Below are positions 47,501-60,199 of a DNA stretch of 64,000 nt, in pieces. This DNA is from Hirsutella rhossiliensis (lineage: Eukaryota; Ascomycota; Sordariomycetes; Hypocreales; Ophiocordycipitaceae), in assembly GCF_020360975.1 (NCBI RefSeq), contig NW_025408670.1:3410001-3474000 (forward strand). The letters are read 5' to 3'. The position numbers and the translations under genes are program-made. Position 1 is the first letter of the stretch; each line of letters begins with the position of its first letter. Below the pieces are notes generated by a model. The model was not told the DNA's origin and searched no databases. It saw nothing but the letters and a program-made list of their open reading frames with translations.

Positions 47501-49180
47501 GAAATAATAAGGCGTTTTTAAAGGTAAAGAGATACTTAACCTCTAGTTAATATAAGTATAGTAAAGTGCTTTTATATAAGGAAAATATATAAGCTTATCT
47601 ATAGCGAAACTATAATAATTTAAGTACGAGTCCTAAATAATTAGCCGATTAAGCTAAAGAGAGAGCTAGTTATAAATAGTTACTCTTAAGGAAGACCGCT
47701 AAAGAAGCGGCCTACTATATAAAGGTTTATATAGTAAAAGTTCTAGAACCGTTACTAGAGTTATTAAAACGCACTTAGTTAGTTAACGTAGTAATTAGTA
47801 AGCTAAAGGAAACTAAAGACTTTTTAAAAGGGAAGGGTTTTTAGTTAGTACGCTTAGATAAACTACTACTATAAAAGGGTTATATCGTAGTGCCTTTAAA
47901 GGTAGCTTTATAATAAGAGCTAATATAGCTCTTTTATAACGATCTATTAATAAGATACTTTAGCTCTTAACGTACTAGCGAACTACTAGTAAGGAACTTC
48001 TACTAGGATAGAATAATAAAAGATATAAATAAATACGTTTAGTTATACTTAGTATATTAAGGTATAGTATCTAAGAGGCGTCGCTCTTATAATACTATAT
48101 AATTATTACTATATCCTATATAACTATAGGAAGAATTATTAATAGACTTTACTATAGGTCTACCTAAAGTATAGTATAATAAATAAGACGTTAATACGAT
48201 CTTAGTAATCGTAAACTAATATACTAAGTATTGCCTTTTCTTTCCTATCTCTAAGATAATAATAGCTCTAGAGCTAGTAAAATTATTTTATTACTAAGTT
48301 AAATTAGTATATAAACCTTAGAAAGGCATTATCTTAGATAAAAGGTCCTTATTTATAAGTAAGTTCTAGTTAAATATTTATTTTATCTTATAAGTAAAAC
48401 GTAGGCTATTAACGGTATTTTACTTATAAACCGATAAGTAAATAGAACGAATAAACTAAGCCGTATAGTACTACTTAAGATACTTTACTAACTTAAAATA
48501 AACTAACTAAGCGTTACTCTTATATATTACTTAATTTATATATAATAATATAAAGAATATAATAACTAGGTTATTACTTAACGAAGCGTTAATAGGTTAC
48601 TAACTAAACTTCTATATTAATATTAAGGACGATATTATTTAGAGGGGGGTACCTAAAGTAAGAGTAAGAGTTACTAGGCTATAAGAGCTATAAAAGAGGC
48701 TTAAGGAATACTAAAGAAAGGCTATTAAATCGTAAGCGAAATACTATAATTTAAGGTACTAACCGCTTATACTAAAAGTAAGAGACCTTATAGTATTATC
48801 GATAAAGAATTTATACTTTAAGGATAAAAAAAGAAAACTCTTACCTAAGTATATTAGACCGTTTTAGGTCCTATAAGCTATTAGAAAGTAAGTATATTAT
48901 CTTATACTCCCTAAGAAGTACTTATACCTTTATAACGTTTTTTATATTAGTCTCTTAAAGCTATAAAAGGAGCGAAAAGGCACTTATAAAGATAGCGAAA
49001 CCCTACTAATACTAGACTTAAAAGATAATAAAGGGGAATAGGAAGTCTAAGAGATTAAAGACTAAAAGAGATCTAAGGGCGATACCTTTTTCCTTATTAA
49101 ATAAAAAGGATAGTTAGCTAAGTATAACTAATAAGTCGATGCTAAAAATATAGCGAATAGCTAAGACCTTATTAAAGAAT
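44560..49180 (+). pseudogene. RIPed gag-pol of chromovirus E
   Basis: The frame is interrupted by many TAG/TAA stops at former Trp and Gln codons. Landmarks in order are the zinc-knuckle remnant (about 45,340), the protease site (about 45,580), the RT entry block APILFILKKDS (about 46,250) with KNRYPLPLI, the YLND active site, RNase H, the integrase catalytic core and a chromodomain whose aromatic positions are mostly stops. No functional protein is expected. Confidence 0.75.
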
Positions 49181-49651
49181 ATACTACTCGCTTAATTAGG
49201 AAAAAGAGGTATAAGACTAAGTAAGGTAGGGAAACCTACTAGCGTAAGGAGACGCTACTAAATCGGTAACGAATCCCTATTAAATCGCTACTAACTTATT
49301 AATATATCGGTATGCTTAAACGTCCTATAACTATATATAAAATAGTAAAATAAGAGAATAAGGGAAAACTATCTATACTACTTATTAAATATTATTAAGG
49401 AAAATAAAACTAAACTATAACTCTACTAAGACCTTAACGATAAAGGAGAGAAGGATAGTTATAGCTAAATAAAAGAAAGATAAGACTTATTTATTATATC
49501 CGACTACCCTTCTTCTTCGCTAGTATAGCGGGAACTAACTAAGGCGCCCCCTCCGCTATACTAAATACCTTTAGAAATACTAGAACTACCCTATCCTCCG
49601 CTCTTTTCTTATCCTCTACGTTAAGACCTATCTTTATTAGTACGGCACTTA

Positions 49652-50103
49652 TATAACGACCGGTATTATTCCTAAGAGATAAACCTATCGAGGGGTTTAT
49701 ATTAGTAGATATAATAGGGCGTGGTCTAAGTAATAATAAGTATATTACGTTAGTAATAAGTTAGAGGTTATAGACTATAGACTATAACTAGGTAATTAGA
49801 GTTAGAGATAGAATCGTAATAAAGATTTATATTAAAAGCTAGAGAGCTATTTATTTAAAGGAGTAAAAGTCGGTAGCTATATATACCTATAGAGACTATC
49901 CTTAGATTATAGGCCTAGCTATAATCCCTAACGTTAGATTATATAGAGCGTAGTAATCTCGTTAATCCTAGATTACTTAGATCTCTACGATCCCCTCGAT
50001 CCTATATCTATTAAGTAGTCGTGCCGACTATTTATCCGTAAGACTATATTATATACTTAACGTAGTCGACTATTAGCGGCCTAGTAACTATAGTCGTAAT
50101 ACA
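49652..50103 (-). repeat. Left (3') LTR of gypsy D2
   Basis: About 452 bp matching 59730-60179. The inner end is adjacent to the polypurine tract. Confidence 0.8.
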
Positions 50104-53100
50104 ATATCTCCCTTCCTTTTAGTCTTATCTATAAGACCTACTATAGCTGCCTTAGCCGCTATATATAAATATACCTTTATTACGTTATACGTAAGTATAT
50201 CGTTCCTTATTTCTTTTATCCTTTTAGGATATACTACTAATAGTATATCTAGTTATATACTAAAAAATCGTTCCTAAAAAGCCTTTAATCGCGCTACTCT
50301 TACCGAATATATTAACTTAAGTAGAGATCCTACCGATATACTATGCACTTAATACTTTAAGGTAAAGAAGACGAATTATTAGATAGCCGAAAATTCTTTG
50401 CGCTATAATAATTATATTACTAGTAGTTATCCCTATTATAATAGTGTTTTAGTAGCCTCTTCTTATAGGTGTCTTTTAATTCTTTCTATACGTAGTAGCT
50501 AATATATTTCTTTTAGTAACTAAATTATTAGCGGAGTAGTATAGGCTATATTTTAAAGAGGAGGAAGCTAGGGAAGCCTTATTAAAGCTTTAGGTATAGC
50601 TTACGAACCTTTAGTTATAAATATCTATCGCCGTTAATCGTTTAGCTTATATCTAAAAGATTCGGAATTATATAAAGGAAAAGAGTTCTAAGTTATTTTA
50701 TTATAGTATCTAAGAAGTAATTACTAAGGATAGCGTTTTACCTACGCTTAATACGTATAAGTATTAAGTAGTAAATAACTTATAATCGTTAGGCGTCCTT
50801 AATAAGGCGAATTAGTCCTTATTAAGTATTAGTAAGGAGTTTATAGATCTTAGTCCTTTAATCCCTCTTAAACCTTTTAGTAAAATTATTAAAGTAAAGA
50901 ACTATAGTAGGTTAAGTGCTTAAGTAGTTCCTAGGTATTTTCCTCTAGTCTATATCCCTTCTACTTAATAAGGTATTCTTATTACTAACCTTATTTTCTT
51001 ATATTTAGTATTTATTCTATTTTATATTCTTAATCGTTATTAAGTTTAATTTTTCCTATAGTTTAGCGTTTTATAGCGCTAGTTTTAATAATAAGATATA
51101 AAATACTAGGTATATCTATATTATTATTAGTAGCGAAAGTTTATAGTTAACTTTTAAAATAGTTTTCTTAACCTTAAACGGTCTAAGTTTCTTAAAATCT
51201 AATTTATTACTTAGTCGTTTTATTTTAATATTTTATTATATAAGGTAGACTATATCTCCCTCTTAAAAGATTAGTCCTTATAATCTTTTCCGATTATAAT
51301 AAGTAGATATTTATTCTCTAATAAATTAAAGTTCTTATTATATTTCTTTATATAATTTTTATAGCTAATCTACTTATAGTATCGCTCGTTCCGCTTATAG
51401 TCTTTATCGAGTAACCTTAAATACTTTTAGGTTATATCTATAATTAGTATATACTAATAAGAGCTTAGTTATTTCTATAACTAAGCTATTATAAGCTAGT
51501 TACGCTATTAGTAGCTATTTAACTTAATCGTTTTATTTATAGCTAATATAGTATTATAAATATTATTTAAGTATTTAGTTAAGTCGTTTTATTTATCTAT
51601 CTATTTATAAGTAATAAGCTATACTAAGCTAATATTTCGTTCTTAATGATACTATAAGAGCTTACTAAAACTTAGCTATAAATATACTTCTTTTATTAGA
51701 GATAATCTCGTTTAGTAGTTTATAATTACTAATAATTATTTATAGAAATATATATACTAGCTCTTTTATATTACTTACTTCTTTATATAGTAAAAAGTAT
51801 CTATACTTTATTAATCTATCGGTAATAACGAATATACTATTATACTTAACGTTAGTTATAGGTTCTTTTAATAGTAGTAGCTTTATAATATAGTCGAAAG
51901 CTATTAAATCTTATAGTTTCTTTAGTACTAGTAGCGGTTATAATTCTCTATATAGTTTATATTATTTAGCTTTACTTTATATATAAAGTTTATATTCTTT
52001 AATAACTTATTATACTACTTCTTTAAGCTATAAGAAGTTATATTATTATTTAATCCGTTTTATTATTCTTTAGATTCCTTAGTATCTATATATTAGATAT
52101 TTATATATATCTTATATAACTTTATCTTATAATTCTAATAGTATCTAGATTTTATTTTTATATATTAAAACTTCTAAATATTCTATATTATATCCGTTTA
52201 ATACTTTATCTTCTTTTATCTATTTTAAGATCTTTTAATATATCGAGTTATTAAGTTATACTTTAAATATTATATTTAGCTATTATTACTAGTAGTTCCT
52301 ATTTTCGTTGATTTCTAGGAGCTATCCTTTCGCTATAGGTGCTCCTATATCGTAGTTACTTCGTCGACTAAGGGTATTAGCTCGACCGTTTTTTATTCCT
52401 TTTTTATAGATTATTTTATAGTTAAATTCCGATAAATATTCGGCCTATTAAATCTATCGTCCGTTTAACTATTATATTATTATAAAATATAAGATACTCT
52501 TATAATCTATATAGACCTTAACTTTATATTTACTTTTAAGAAGGTAGTATCGAAATTCCTTAAAAGCTTAAATAATTATAAGCAATTCTTTATTATAAAT
52601 AAGGTAATTAAGTTCTATACTATATAGCTTTTTTAAGTAAAATATAATTAGTTATAGTCTTTCTTTATTATCTTTTTATCTAATTTATACTCTTAAAGTA
52701 AAGTTTAATATATTAGTTTTAAGTTTAATTTATTATTTTAAATTAAAGGTAGTTAAGACTAGTTCTTATATAATCGTAGTCTTAATATAATCGAAAGCTT
52801 CGTTAGCTTTATTATCCTATATAAATTCTTTTTCCTTTTTTATTAAGTTATATAGTAGTACTATAATCTTTCTAAAATCTTTAATAAATCGTTAGTAGTA
52901 ATTTATAAATCCTAGGAAACTTTATACGTCCTTAATATTCTTTAGCGTTAGCTATTCTTTAACTAAGTTAATCTTATCTTATTATATTTATATCTCTTTT
53001 AGTAAGATCGTATATCTAAGGAAGTCTACTTCTTATATATAGAACTTACTTTTTTCTAGTTTAATTAGTAGTTTTATATTCTAAAGTACGCGGAGTACCT

Positions 53101-56071
53101 TATAAATATATTCCTTATATTCTTCTAAGGTATCTAAGAAGATTAAGATATTATCTAGGTATACTATTATAAAGATATTTAAGTATTCGCGTAGGATATT
53201 ATTAATTATCTATTAAAAGGTAGCTAGTATATTTATAAGTCTAAATAGTATTACTAAATATTCGAATAGTTTAAATTTCGTTTTAAAGGCTATTATCTAT
53301 TTATATCCTTTTTTTATATATATTAAGTTATAGGCGCCTTTAAGATTAAGGGCTATAAACTATTTTTTACTATATAGTCGATCTTATAGTTCTAATATAA
53401 GCGGTAATAGTATTCGGTCCTTTATTATAATATCGTTTAAGCGTCTATAGTCGATAACTAGTCGTAGCTTACCGTTTTTCTTTAAAATAAATATAACTAA
53501 GTAGCCTATTTTAAATATTAATATTTATATATATCCCTTTCGTAGATTCTCGTTAAGGTAGTCGTATAGCGTTTATAGTTACTTTTTATTTAGGTTATAA
53601 ATCTTATAGAACGTCGGCGTTATTCTATCCTTAAGATAAATTTTATAGTCCTATTAGCTATATTTAGGTAACCTAATCTTAAGTTCTTCTTTAAAGAGTT
53701 TATTATATTTCCGGTATTCTTAGGGGATATTCTTTATTCTATCTTATAGGCTTTATTCTTTCTTTTAAGAGCTAGTTTCTCTTAACTTAAGCTCTTTATT
53801 ACTTTATTTAAGGTCTTTCCTTAAAGTAGTAATAACTCTTTAGATCTTTATATTATATCCTTTATTCTATTTATATTAGATACTAGGTTATATAGCTATA
53901 TTAGTTAGTATATAGGTCTTATTAATCGATTTTATTATATCTACTAGTTTAGTTATTATTTTCGTTTATATCGCTAAAGCCCGTAATAATTTATTTAAAC
54001 TATTATCCCTCTTATCTTATTTAGTAGCTAAATTATCGTAAAATTTTACTTTCTTTTAAATCTACTAGTCCTAGAAACGTATATCTTTGTTTTAATATAG
54101 CTAGCTAGTTTTCTAGTTAATTAATAGGTTACTCTCCTATAGCTATAGAAGTCTTAATATAAGGTTATATTCTTTAATATCTATAATATCGAAGTTAACT
54201 TATTTATTATAGCCCTAGATATTAATATTAAGGTAATTAATCTCTATATTAATAATTCTATTATTATAGTTAAAAGCCTTTCCTTTAATATTTATAAGTT
54301 TATATAGATCTATCTTATATCTCTATATAAGTTAGTAACGATTAATAACTCTAAGTAAAATATAATTACTTATCGCGCTATAGTCTAAAAGTATATATAT
54401 ATAATATCCCGCGATTTAGATATCTAATACTATTTAGTCGCTATAGCTTACCGTTACTATATATAGGGTCCTTAGATCTTATTATATCGTACTAGTCTAT
54501 AGCCCTTTTATAGATAGCGTACCTCGTTTTTTACTTAGTCCTTATTCGTTTTATTTAGGTATTCTTCTTTAATTTATTATTAATATCGTTTCTTTATATT
54601 TTTATTATATAGTATTATATCGGGGCTTAAGAGACTAATTTCTTATAGCTAATTAAAGATTTCTTATTTCTTAACGCTATATTATTTATATTATACTACT
54701 TTATACTTAATTATATACTATACTTTATAATTTTATTTGTTTTTATATTAAAGGTTAAGTTTTCGTTTTATATCTTTCTATTTTATATATAGTATTTCTA
54801 TATCGATTCTTCCTTAGTTAAATATAGCTTATAGCCTTTATACGTATTACTAATAATCTTTTAATATACCGTTATATCGTTTATACTATACTTATACTTT
54901 TTTATATTTATAAACTTTATAGTTTAAGTATATATATTTATTATAATCTTCTTTATTATATTTAATTCGTTATATAAGTCTTTAAAAGATTAATAGTTTA
55001 GATACTTTAAAGTAAGTAGCGCTATACTATTTCTCTATTTTAGCGTATTTATAGATTTTATATATCTTTAAAAGATATCTTATTAATAAACTATAATTAT
55101 CGCGGTATTTAAGTAGTATACTATAATTAGGTTTTAATAATATAACTTAGTCGTTTAAGTAGCGTTAATTAATTTTCTAGTAGTCTAGTTTTATACTTAG
55201 GTAGGGTTTCGAAAGTACTTATCCTTTAAATCTAACTAAGAAGGCGTTATATTATACCTTTATTTAAAAGTATATTATATAGTCTAAGTAGATATATAAG
55301 ATCTATAAAATATACTTATACTCTTTATAACTAAGTACTATTCTTAGGTTATTTAAAAATTCTTCTTATATTTACTATTCTTATTATAGAGCTATAAAAG
55401 TATTAACTATAGCGATAGCTATAGTATAGTCTCCTCTACGTAGTACTAGTTAATACCGAATTAATATAGCTTATTAGTTTTCTATAAGAATTTAAGGTGT
55501 TTATTAGGTTCTAATTTTAAGTATTTCTTTAAATTCTTTAAAGTATAAAGCGTATTCTTTAATCGTAGTATTTTCCCTTAATAGCGAGGGTAGTAGTATA
55601 AGTTTATTCTTATCTTCCGTTTCTCTAGGTATTTCTTATTTTTTTAAAGCTTATATCGTCGATACTTTATTATTCCTCCTTACGTTATTATCTAAGTTTC
55701 GTAAGTATAAGGGCTATATCTATATCTTCCTTATTATATTATTTATAGACTACCTATTATTATTATTAATTTTTATTTTATATATCTTCTTAGAATTATT
55801 TACCGTTCTTCTTAATTTAGTCTTAAGAGACTCCTTTAAGATAGGGGTATTTTAGTTCTATAGATTTAACTTATTTCTATATTTTAAGATCCCTTTATTA
55901 TATTATTATAAGGGTCTTCTTTAGTAGCTTTAAGAACTATCTAGTACTATTCTTATCGCTTAAGTATACTATATATTCGTCGTCGTAGTATATAGTCTAA
56001 CTAAGGAGTTTATACTTTAGTTCCTATCTATTAATAGCGTTTAAGTATTTCTTACCTTTTAAGGCTAGTAC

Positions 56072-56481
56072 TTTAACGGGGGCATCTGTACCCCAAGGAA
56101 CACACACAGCCCGCGCAGCAGAGTCTTTGGCAGGGTCCTTGGCAGGATCCTTGGCAGAGTCTCTGGCTAGCCCTCTTCTTGATCAGATGATCCCTTGGCC
56201 CCTGTTCGTCTAGGGAAGAAGGAGGAAAATTCGTTCTATAAAAGAGGTCTCTTTTCCTCCTTAGCTAGCAGACATCATCTTCTTCCATCAGCATCATCTT
56301 CTTCTATATCTTTTCTCCGCTAATATACCTTTTTTTGGCCCTCTTTGCCTTTGCCTTGCCCTGCCTAGTGCTTTCTCGTTTCCTTCGTTCCCCTTAGACC
56401 CCCTCGTCCTTCGGTATCTAGCTGCTGCTGTTGCCGTTGGCGTGGGTGTGTCTTTGGGTGTGTGCCGCAGCCACCGTCAAA
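56072..56481 (+). repeat. 5' LTR of the non-autonomous element
   Basis: 410 bp with a TATA box (TATAAAAG at 56237-56244) and three copies of a GGCAGRRTCYTTGGCAG-type word near 56,130. It differs from the 3' LTR at about seven sites, mostly transitions. Confidence 0.85.
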
Positions 56482-57047
56482 ACTGGTCTCTAGAGCGTGA
56501 AGCTTCTGTTTCCCTTTCCCGCTCCCTCTCTCCCTCTCTCTCTCGAGAAGAGGAAGAAGATGCGAAAAGGGCAGAGCTAAACGAACTGCGCCGGTGCTGC
56601 CGCACTTTTCCCGTCGAGATAAGCGCTAGGCAGGGAAAGATTTCACCGACTTTTTTTCTTTTCCCCCAGCCGTTGGCCCAGCCGTTGGCCTAGACCCTTG
56701 CCCCTGTCCCGGCCGAAGTCCCCTGCCCGGCCGAAGTCCCCTGCCCTAGCCGGAGTCCCTTACACTAGACGGAACTTTCTTTTTTCAACGAACCGAACTT
56801 TCCTCCTAGGCAGAGCTTTCTTTTTCGATAGAGCTCTCCGGCAGGCTCTATCTACGGCAGCTGCTTTAGTTGCAGACGGGGACGTCTGGTCTTTGTTGTA
56901 GAGGGAAGACACCTGCGCAAGCAGCAGCAGCGGACATTTTTCTGGTTTTTCTTTCTCTGCCAATACGACAACTTCTTTAGCAGCTTCCACGGGACCAACA
57001 GCTCTACGGGACCAATAGCTCTACGGGACTGGCAGTCTCTATAGTCT

Positions 57048-57210
57048 CGACAGCTCCTTCGGCCACAGCCCGACAGCTTCCTCGGCCACAGTCTCGACAG
57101 CTCCTTCGGCCACAGCCCGACAGCTTCCTTGGCTACAGTCTCGACAGCTCCTTCGGCCACAGTCCCAACAGCTTCCTTAGCTACGGTCTCGACAGCCCCT
57201 AGGCTACGGT
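57048..57210. repeat. Tandem repeat of about 23 bp inside the non-autonomous element
   Basis: About seven diverged copies of CGACAGCTYCYTCGGCCACAG. Neighbouring CTACGGGAC and CTAGCACGGCAG words are also repeated. Confidence 0.75.
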
Positions 57211-58186
57211 CTTTTGCAAGCTCTTTCTGCAGCAGTCTTCTTTGGCAGTCTTCTTCTTCGGCAGTCTCTTTCTTCGGCAATCTTCGATAATTTCCTCGGC
57301 AGCGCCTCTAGCACGGCAGTCTTCGCCTCTAGCACGGCAGACTTCTTCGTCTAGCACGGCAGCTTCCTTTGATTTTATTCCTTCCCGCACGATTAGATGG
57401 TCCTAACGGCTCCTTCGGCACTAATGGCCCGGACCAACAGCTCCCTTTCGCACCAACGGCCCGGACCAACGGCTCCCCTTGGCACCTATTTTGACCATCC
57501 GATTACGCACTTAGAGACTGCAGGCACCTCTCTTTTGCCTTGTTTTCCCCCTTTTTACTAGATTTCCCGGCAGACAAATTCCTTTGCAGCAGACGGACCT
57601 TTCCCTAGCAGACAGCTTCTTCGGTAGACGAATTCCTCTATGGCAGACGAATTCCTCTACGGTAGATAGCTTGTTCCTCGATGGACCTTTTTCCTTGGCA
57701 GACGACTTCCGTGATAGACGACCTTTCCGACAGCAACAATAGCACGCAAGAGATCCTTCCTTCCGCCCTTCCCGGCACGGTCCGCAGCAGCCGACGCGGC
57801 AGGCACCTTTAAGCAGTCTTAACGAAAGTGTGAAAAATCCCCCCTTTTCGAAATACCTAAAATAAAGATAAGAGCAGCAATCTCCGGTATTCTCCTCCTA
57901 GGCATAGGTATTTGCCTAGGTAAAGCTGGCTAGACGCAAAAGTCGCCGGGGGAAAAGAGGGTATGATTTTTTGAATTTTGAATGATTTTACTAGGTATTT
58001 CTCTAGGGACTTTTTCCCCCTTTTTCTTTAAGATTTCTTTCCTCTGCCTTCCTCGTTAGCTTCTTCTTTCCTTTGCCTATAAGGATCTCTTTTTCTTCCC
58101 TCTATTGCTATTTCTTACCGTTGGTCTCTGGTTGGCCTATTGGCCCGCTGCTTGGTCTATTCCTTGGTCTCCCGTTGGGCTGTTTC

Positions 58187-58255
58187 TTGCCTGCTTGGCT
58201 GCTTGGCTGCTTGGCTGCTTGGCTGCTTAGCTGCTTGGCTGCTTGGCTGCTTGTC
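58187..58255. repeat. 8-bp tandem repeat (GCTTGGCT)n
   Basis: About eight copies of CTGCTTGG in tandem just upstream of the 3' LTR, with one G to A variant. Confidence 0.88.
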
Positions 58256-58334
58256 TGTTTCTTTATTCCTTGGCTGTTGCCTGCCTGCTTGCTTACCTAG
58301 CAGACGAGGGCGTCTGTTCTTTGTTGTGGAGGAG

Positions 58335-58743
58335 TTTGACGGGGGCATCTGTACCCCAAGGAACACACACAGCCCGCGCAGCAGAGTCTTTGGCAGGGTC
58401 CTTGGCAGGATCCTTGGCAGAGTCTCTGGCTAGCCCTCTTCTTGATCAGATGATCCCTTGGCCCCTGTTCGTCTAGGGAAGAAGGAGGAAAATTCGGTCT
58501 ATAAAAGAGGTCTCTTTTCCTCCTTAGCTAGCAGACATCATCTTCTTCCATCAGCATCATCTTCTTCTATATCCTTTCTCCGCTAATATACCTTTTTTGG
58601 CCCTCTTTGCCTTTGCCTTGCCCTGCTTAGTGCTTTCTCGTTTCCTTCGTCCCCCTTAGACCCCCTCGTCCTTCGGTATCTAGCTACTGCTGTTGCCGTT
58701 GGCGTGGGTGTGTCTTTGGGTGTGTGCCGCAGTCACCGTTAAA
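58335..58743 (+). repeat. 3' LTR of the non-autonomous element
   Basis: 409 bp with TATAAAAG at 58500-58507. The outer end is CCGTTAAA, followed by the duplicated GTAC. Confidence 0.85.
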
Positions 58744-59729
58744 GTACCTAGTAGGTTTTCTTCTCCTTATAAGGTTATCTATATTCTTTAAAGTAATATC
58801 TAAGTTTCCTATAGTTAAAATACTTTCCTTTACTTTTCTATATTATATTTAGATCTATCTTACCTAGGTTAGTTATATAGGCATAGGTAATAAGAGTTTC
58901 GCGCTTCTTTTTATAGTTAGCGCGTCGGTTAAAGTTATTCTTATAAGAAGGGTTCTAGTTTCCTTTTCTTTATTTCTTTTCTTAGCGTCGCGTATACTAT
59001 TTATCGTTAGTTCGTACTACTATAGTAATATAGTCCGAGAGGTTATTAAGTCGATTTTCCTTATAAAGCTCGTCCTTAACTTCTTTTTTAAGCCCGTTAT
59101 AGAATCGTAATATAAGAGGTTCGTCGTCCTAATTAAGCTTTAAGGTAACTTAATAGAACTTTATAGTATAATCTAATACTAAGATCCTTTATTAAAGTTC
59201 TTAAAGTTTTTATTTAGCTTCTTATTCCTCGTTAGTTATTCCGAATACCTTTATAATAGCTTCTTTAAATCTTTAAAAACTAGTAAAGACTTTATCTATT
59301 TCGTTATCTTATCGCGCTAGTTAGTTATTAAGAAAGTCCCTTATAATAGGTCTAAACTAAGTAAGTACCGTTTTAAATAAATAATTTCTTATATAGAGTA
59401 CCTTTTCGACTAAGTCTAAAAGTTTAGTAAGGTAAAACCGGTAGTAGGCCTTAAGTTAGGTAAGAAAGTCTCGAAGCGTGCTATAAGTACTATCGAACAG
59501 TCTTAGCTATTTTAGTTTAACTACTTCTCTAAGGTCCCTAACTTATTCGTTACCTCCTCCGTTCCTAAGTAACTATACCTTATATTAAAAGGTAATAATC
59601 TCGCCTATTATATCCTAAGGCGATATAGTAGCTCTAGAGTTAATTAATCTAGCTTACTATATAGGTATATTAATAGTTATAATATTACTTAGAGTAACGC
59701 GGTATTATACTAAATAAGAGCTTTTAATA

Positions 59730-60179
59730 TATAACGACTAGTATTATTCCTAAGGGATAAACCTATTAAAGGGTTTATATTAGTAGATATAATAGGGCGT
59801 GGTCTAAGTAATAATAAGTATATTATATTAGTAATAAGTTAGAGGTCGTAGACTATAGACTATAATTAAGTAATTAGAATTAAAGATAGAATTATAATAA
59901 AGATCTATATTAAAAGCTAGAGAGCTATCTATTTAAAGGAGTAAAAGTAAGTAGCTATATATACCTATAAAGACTATCCTTAGATTATAGGCCTAGCTAT
60001 AATCCCTAATATTAGATTATATAGAGCATAGTAATCTCGTTAATCTTAGATTACTTAGATCTCTACGATCCCCTTAATCCTATATCTATTAGGTGGTCGT
60101 ACCGACTATTTATCTATAAGACTATATTACGTATTTAACGCGGTCGACCGTTAGTAGCCTAGTAGCTATAGTTATAATA
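59730..60179 (-). repeat. Right (5') LTR of gypsy D2
   Basis: About 450 bp starting TATAACGACTAG and ending near GTTATAATA, followed by the ATTTA target copy. Confidence 0.78.
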
Positions 60180-60199
60180 ATTTACCTTAGCCTTAGTAA

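Larger units (their letters stand above)
56072..58743 (+). mobile_element. Non-autonomous LTR element (LARD/TRIM-like), 2.67 kb, not RIPed
   Basis: Two direct repeats of about 410 bp (56072-56481 and 58335-58743) with ends TTTRACGG/CCGTYAAA flank 1.85 kb of GC-richer sequence, and GTAC is duplicated at both edges (56068-56071 and 58744-58747). Two bases after the 5' LTR, TGGTCTCTAGAGCG fits a primer-binding site complementary to a tRNA CCA end. GGAGGAG directly before the 3' LTR fits a polypurine tract. No gag or pol motif was found in the interior; its open frames are low-complexity. The element sits inside heavily RIPed D2 but keeps normal CpA/TpG, so it arrived after the local RIP or has escaped it. 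Confidence 0.82.
49652..60179 (-). mobile_element. Gypsy-type LTR retrotransposon D2, full-length, nested in E and carrying the 2.67-kb LTR element
   Basis: LTRs of about 450 bp (49652-50103 and 59730-60179) and a duplicated target ACTTA (49647-49651) / ATTTA (60180-60184), differing by one RIP-type C to T. The minus-strand order from the right is gag (58.7-59.6 and 55.1-56.0 kb), reverse transcriptase (YLDN at 53150-53161), RNase H, and integrase with its C-terminal block near 51.0-51.5 kb. A purine-rich tract just right of the left LTR (GGAAGGGAGATATTG on the minus strand) fits the polypurine tract. Net length without the inserted element is about 7.85 kb. All frames are broken by RIP stops. 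Confidence 0.82.

Noticed and set aside
42842..49830. First idea that the LTR at 42,842 and the one at 49,652 bound the chromovirus between them
   Set aside because: Both match the 59,730 copy and pair as gypsy D LTRs; the chromovirus has its own 257-bp LTR pair at 43,893 and 61,978.
57048..57700. Regularly spaced repeats resembling an array
   Set aside because: Repeats are degenerate, without unique spacers, and lie inside a fungal LTR element; not a CRISPR array.
56442..58476. Several open frames of 60-140 codons in the 2.67-kb LTR element
   Set aside because: They arise from GC-rich low-complexity repeats on both strands and show no gag, pol or other domain.
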